Both the position numbers and the translations under genes were made by a program. The notes under the pieces were generated by a model. That model did not search any database, had not been told where the DNA came from, and saw only the letters and a list, made by a program, of their open reading frames with translations. A stretch of DNA of 61,401 nucleotides, from NCBI RefSeq assembly GCF_003432035.1, contig NZ_QOHO01000075.1, positions 1 to 61,401 of the forward strand, read 5' to 3'. Of the stretch, positions 60,301 to 61,401 are shown in pieces. Each line of letters begins with the position of its first letter. The stretch's first letter is position 1. Source of the DNA: Lacrimispora amygdalina. Its GTDB lineage: Bacteria > Bacillota > Clostridia > Lachnospirales > Lachnospiraceae.

Positions 60301-61333
60301 AGATTTATGGTGGAATGACGGTCAGATGGTTACCTATACCCTTACGCCCGGAGCTGTTAATACTATTCCTCTTGATCAGTATGAAGTCACCGATCAGGGG
60401 CTGACCATGCTTGATTCAGGAAAAAATGTTCTTGATGAAAAAGAATACAGCGATGAAAAATATACCATTCTTTCTGTTAAACCGGGGAAAGCCGCGCAGA
60501 CAAACCGGCTGAAAGAAGGAAGAACAGGAACGATTATGGCAGATGTAACCTTCTATGGTTTTGATGGAAATCAGACCGGAGAGGTGCAGAGCGTAAGCGT
60601 TTCCGGAGATGGTGAGATCGGTGAAATTAAGCCGGTTGGCGGCAGAAAAGTGAAATCATTTAAAATCAGTTACCGGGATGATACGTTAAAGGGATCTACG
60701 AAAAACGCTTATATACTGGGGCAGGATTTCGTACCAGGAACCATCACGGTTACTGCAAAGCTGAACCGTCAGGATGCAACGCTTGCTGGCGGAAGCTATA
60801 AGAAGGATATAAAATTTATCCGTAATAATGCAAGTGTATCGATGAAATACCGGAAATGGGATGTAAACGGAACGTTAAACCCCGGTCAGGAGGCCAGTCA
60901 GGCAGAAGCGTTATGTGATATTTCAGTAATTCAAAGCCAGGCTCCAATTCTGTCGGTGAGCAAAAATGTAAATCCTGTTAAGGGAGTACAGCCGGGTGAT
61001 ACGCTTACCTATACACTTACTGTAACCAATGCCACTACAAGCAGTGATACTGGAATTGCGCCTGTTCAAAAGCCGGTACTTGTTGATCTGGTTCCTCTGG
61101 GAGTAACTGTTTCAGGAGAAACTTCCGGCGAAGACCGGTTACTGACGGCAGTTACAGTGGAAAAAGCCCCGGGCGGTGTGACCATTGATAAGACTGTACG
61201 AAAAGTGGACCCGGATACCGGACGGGAGACCCTGTTTATCCGTCTGAATGGAAATCTGAAAAAGGGCGAATCTGTTACGGTATCGGTGAAGGCAAAAATT
61301 GCAGGAAATATAATTAACCCGAATTATTCATGA
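51359..61333 (+). CDS. Giant secreted SpaA/Cna_B-repeat surface protein
   Basis: The 3,324-residue protein has a signal peptide (cleavage near 38-39, TVYAA), a TPSxA-type linker and a small N-terminal domain (to ~190). An Ala/Glu/Thr-rich low-complexity stalk (about 201-320) and a beta-rich head (about 330-815) come next. About 16 diverged prealbumin-like SpaA/Cna_B modules (about 815-2960; e.g. GAQFTLIEKASG, GAAFSLYSD, YYVKETNAPLGY) form the shaft. A final beta region and a DUF11-like domain start near 3195. Such modules often carry Lys-Asn isopeptide bonds and form pili or adhesins. AGGAGG precedes the ATG. No LPxTG motif or membrane anchor occurs before the stop. Confidence 0.88.
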   Translation: MKGAMKKIHRLKRIIAWLLTIAIVSGNVSQLTATTVYAAEYTEQKTATPSNASKASPSEATPSQAKQVIDVKVTQSAIEKVLKKDIDKRPELKEDLIPFKGEQKDLVIGKLYEELEGKTLILQRKTGKAMYLVVVSDALDGEPFPQTDDSDRIKQESILQNVQIIGVNGYKDRECEFRLRVVSDNFIITQAQMDEYAVVGENAEETALQNTQNNASGGASAAETAAGTNAETSGETAAETQALESDSANKETEAAISTEKESEAAKTQANEDETSNTESDDTAIENKDDVKQEEVETEKAEPEKAEPKEDSNNSGHSEAVSDISISKNEVVGQRLSLSRHEVPVLTEALETIATSSKAVLETETFDSADIVSIGDGRVLSGDEKSALMGIDGQEEESNFSLTSLFVQPSFSMVVPSYGITLLNMEVSDEAKLSPYDTALSYYGDDATDKKETVEIDLAQSMTGEIKAGKLFTYTITYTMQPAPVYEYAAGGKLPLFDTYENAVIYFTVPAGITLEEQSGKVELYTSDSEKSVYAIQAGDENHNIRPGKSDNIIINAYIDGNGKRAVGETFSLSENSVAFHADVKVADKTDKENITYPGNIPTVTYARQPSQTQLQLISDDEWHIKKRVYPTDQSYTVIKDDQGNPQYVDITYMIEVGMYGNHGEISRQPDGTVYQTYGRTGFKENSYHITDTLSITTPNAPAEMKPVSVTAAWGDGSSIPVRQNGDGSIVIDNYKTQGQNGADHIYVSELAPTYSSYLVTARYPFEPFILKYNDPRANDSSVFTVLNQAHLEYVKLGTTLIMKDDSEAALAVHEVNKPAVIQLTKMLDEGIGVLKPYDLTMEREYPGFAEFEIYSVDSMGNETPYDNYTVVDPNGNALKKGTIAVNPSSEDGESIPYTTGSRGYIQIQADPGTYVIKEGRKPAGTEYSYAVVDSQTFRDTQEIKFTIKAGENKEIKVVNNVVGKGAIEFYKKARTWNSADTKEADLSPLSGAQFTLIEKASGTEVTTVQSDETGLVRFKPVTPGEYIVREKSANGYIMDTKEYPVTVNRGQTSVLKEGGNYLVNTLNQAKVQITKLLQKDSGAYEAVPQQYRGNFDNHFWFESTSDGSSWSRVSVNSRDTYSLDGNSGFEAVLPVYDSSSHQIRYRVAEELPDGYSDGNSAESGFTTEIKNGKAYLYKEFTLVPLKTTSFDIKNNRQGILKLQKETWTFGNQWSTGWINTSNSNAGYQFKLYAADKNQNNYSEVTPGKIYVTDQSGIITAGNLDITKDYYWSETGSADRLEAEEAEKTVDQAIINGVKTPLIGPYTVSRESDTSVKAYNIPQKVPYWLHKYDITDNSKKITATFRITRISDGAEVFNGTVSLEGTFVSLDPGTAYRVEEVQTPANYVGTEIREFTTPSGPINKEQLKEWFWYPKEATTTHLKFYNKPFKSVNLKKVKYNSSGSVDSNVKITFEVYQKDGDHFTAVTLPGNKNTIVSNTDTVMAPGTYYFKEIPGSDIINPLFLMNNKADGQYDGYIIQNGAVYYGPANVTAAETAADKKMNIYLNGNKSLENYQNIGKVMVTKKDALRNTTVSGAVFGIYLRSQFREDDWANSIKNPIQTKTSGTNGQVVFDSSKLRIFDDSGNRIPYVIAEITPPSGYLPSYEVLTTTLKEGKTISTVNGESTGAPLVIKNEPKLTIRTQKYWRDGWNDQFYEVNRALGNVNLALYKVNRNQPDIADFVQVQVTNEFDGIATFNDIDRNDIYYVAEVRVPARSESRLPFELNMGNKEPLPIDKGQPAKSLTVADLENRYNAVMFSGKDLPANADSLVRYTKPLYNYKSWIQFNIWKTCDGTTVGGEIHDERHMVNGARFTLYKMLADTKNLSSVQIKDLADESRFEAEGRYESGTRIDPQTGKRMDGQFDTAILEDGYVYWLVEDEAAPGYILEEGGKIAAVFVPGNSGYSGYDDIRHTYHSERNEKIAVITNQHSNGGTGLENYHFQVALNKWLKDDSTGKEPTLLGGAKFQIWLLNPDNNEKLMPIDVVETGLESDGTYKTGYALSKTIRLDELSNKITAMGKDPKDILQYNAEGDPVKLLLGLEEIYAPSKVTIDTTLHLLNVTVPINKDHIDEQYFWDSSKSTAFRLINKVSKEYPVTLKKYGYIPDTGTFHKTDDELEGMNIQKTPLSGVAFEVWQYQWIGSGYDYRKYGTYTTDNTGKILIPGGLPSGLYRMKETLTTEQKKQYITMYTGDSGLWRYFTVASSSLTVPVYNPQKPMLEIEKTAWNGDRPEGLSGITFTLKTPSGGQVTAVTQKQGDGRYLAVLNGLESGTYTIISETLGSSAEKTAADNYFEQTNVSVGYKPVADGDKVTLVPVADGITGQLAALTIKNPRLAQLTLHKTDSENNQSGTSMKGAAFRLEYMKFRTGTDFDGVFLRNVEDPAYEKPVDGFGTLTTTLEDQGDGSYVLKNCQPGWYRITEIKAPDGYTVDTASLVVAVTGDMTGSYHDTEVTFENRMKVTLTIIKKLNFGDGFVNDQDIKTKLPSQVVFDVFTYSDAEKAYKPVYDENNQPVTVTINNFEAADGYYSAEGKVLLAQNPEGGAYYVKERENPDWMLTGETGVANGRLWSDGYIQAGTDSDFTTKTPVAIGVENQYAKARIRITKVDAADPSNKLSGAAFSLYSDQALTSYVGDFKEIGTSGIYEFLLSTKKNSPGTYYVKETNAPLGYLTIGTAIPEQGLKAETGKTTEITVENQGGIDFQITKYSGDGKTEAVKAGITFELYKKETGNIWSYVTEGTTDSQGKLSFRGLKQEPGYSYGLYEVPVKDHGFDTFRLESFEGENGNIFPVTADLIKNGGTRPGLDLYVLSDNTTKAPGVYQFTVHNQEALPLKLFKNDINKQDNPSGSLNAFVKITNKETGKQAGDIVSIPYGESGTTVMLLPGTYEIEETSITPNTDGYVINPDDSRTVYKKEVTIEKGNIPQPCEFTNVKQKTGVTLDKTTQTASLKDLWWNDGQMVTYTLTPGAVNTIPLDQYEVTDQGLTMLDSGKNVLDEKEYSDEKYTILSVKPGKAAQTNRLKEGRTGTIMADVTFYGFDGNQTGEVQSVSVSGDGEIGEIKPVGGRKVKSFKISYRDDTLKGSTKNAYILGQDFVPGTITVTAKLNRQDATLAGGSYKKDIKFIRNNASVSMKYRKWDVNGTLNPGQEASQAEALCDISVIQSQAPILSVSKNVNPVKGVQPGDTLTYTLTVTNATTSSDTGIAPVQKPVLVDLVPLGVTVSGETSGEDRLLTAVTVEKAPGGVTIDKTVRKVDPDTGRETLFIRLNGNLKKGESVTVSVKAKIAGNIINPNYS

Positions 61334-61401
61334 TAATTCGTCCAGCAGTGGCTTACGCCGCATAGTTACAGTGTTTTTGATACTTTTTGCTTTCACCTAG
61401 C
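61334..61401 (+). other. Sequence after the giant gene (no gene seen)
   Basis: The last 68 bases hold no recognised gene. The +1 frame stays open past the stop for about 22 codons with a hydrophobic IVTVFLILFAF-like end, raising the chance of a frameshift near 61331. It is too short to decide. Confidence 0.3.

Noticed and set aside
51359-61333. LPxTG sortase signal in the giant protein
   Set aside because: I scanned the C-terminus and found neither the motif nor a terminal hydrophobic helix with a basic tail before the stop.

Overview
The window looks like the replication-origin region of a Lachnospiraceae (Clostridium cluster XIVa) chromosome. It is moderately AT-rich. It carries dnaA, dnaN, yaaA, recF, gyrB and gyrA on the minus strand. 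On the plus strand are rpmH, rnpA, yidD, yidC, khpB(jag), mnmE, mnmG, rsmG, soj and parB, with DnaA boxes and parS sites between them. There are no insertion sequences, phage genes or CRISPR arrays. The family-level assignment is inference from gene content and protein style.

Layout from left to right. Positions 1-240 hold tandem consensus promoters and a leader that probably belong to an rRNA operon running off the left edge. A tRNA-Ser(GCU) with its own promoter follows. Then, on the minus strand, come plsC, a two-subunit class I fumarase, an Rrf2 regulator, a CNNM/CorC-type membrane protein and the gyrA-gyrB-recF-yaaA-dnaN-dnaA block (to 13442). The origin lies at about 13.5-13.8 kb. In many Firmicutes rpmH sits next to dnaA. 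Here about 7.5 kb of accessory DNA separates them: an ECF transporter S component (+) and a six-gene carbohydrate cluster (-) with GH43, AraC, an ABC binding protein, two permeases and an (alpha/alpha)6 glycosidase. The minus-strand cluster would run head-on to the rightward fork.

The conserved rpmH-to-rsmG block (21.4-28.3 kb) and the soj-parB-DUF4446 operon (29.5-31.8 kb) are separated by an alpha/beta-hydrolase-like gene bracketed by three parS sites. A truncated flavin-reductase-like remnant, a type II pantothenate kinase and adhE follow.

The most interesting metabolic region is 36.1-46.4 kb. A divergent LacI regulator faces a plus-strand operon: an L-fucose/L-arabinose-isomerase-like protein, a split transketolase (two genes), an FGGY sugar kinase, a second LacI regulator, a PTS IIBCA permease and a cytosolic apiosidase-like (DUF4038/GH140-type) hydrolase. 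Isomerase, ketose kinase and a dedicated split transketolase match the known non-oxidative D-apiose route. My inference is a PTS-fed pathway for an apioside, which would be a new arrangement.

From 46.4 to 50.9 kb are small accessory genes: a Cys-rich pentapeptide-repeat protein, PadR plus flavodoxin, an MBL-fold hydrolase, a DUF3267 membrane protein and NudC. The right end is filled by a 3,324-residue secreted, multi-domain SpaA/Cna_B-type surface protein. It stops just before the window ends, without a visible sortase anchor.

Many minus-strand and plus-strand starts were set by Shine-Dalgarno position. Several of these starts are internal to longer open frames, as noted per gene.
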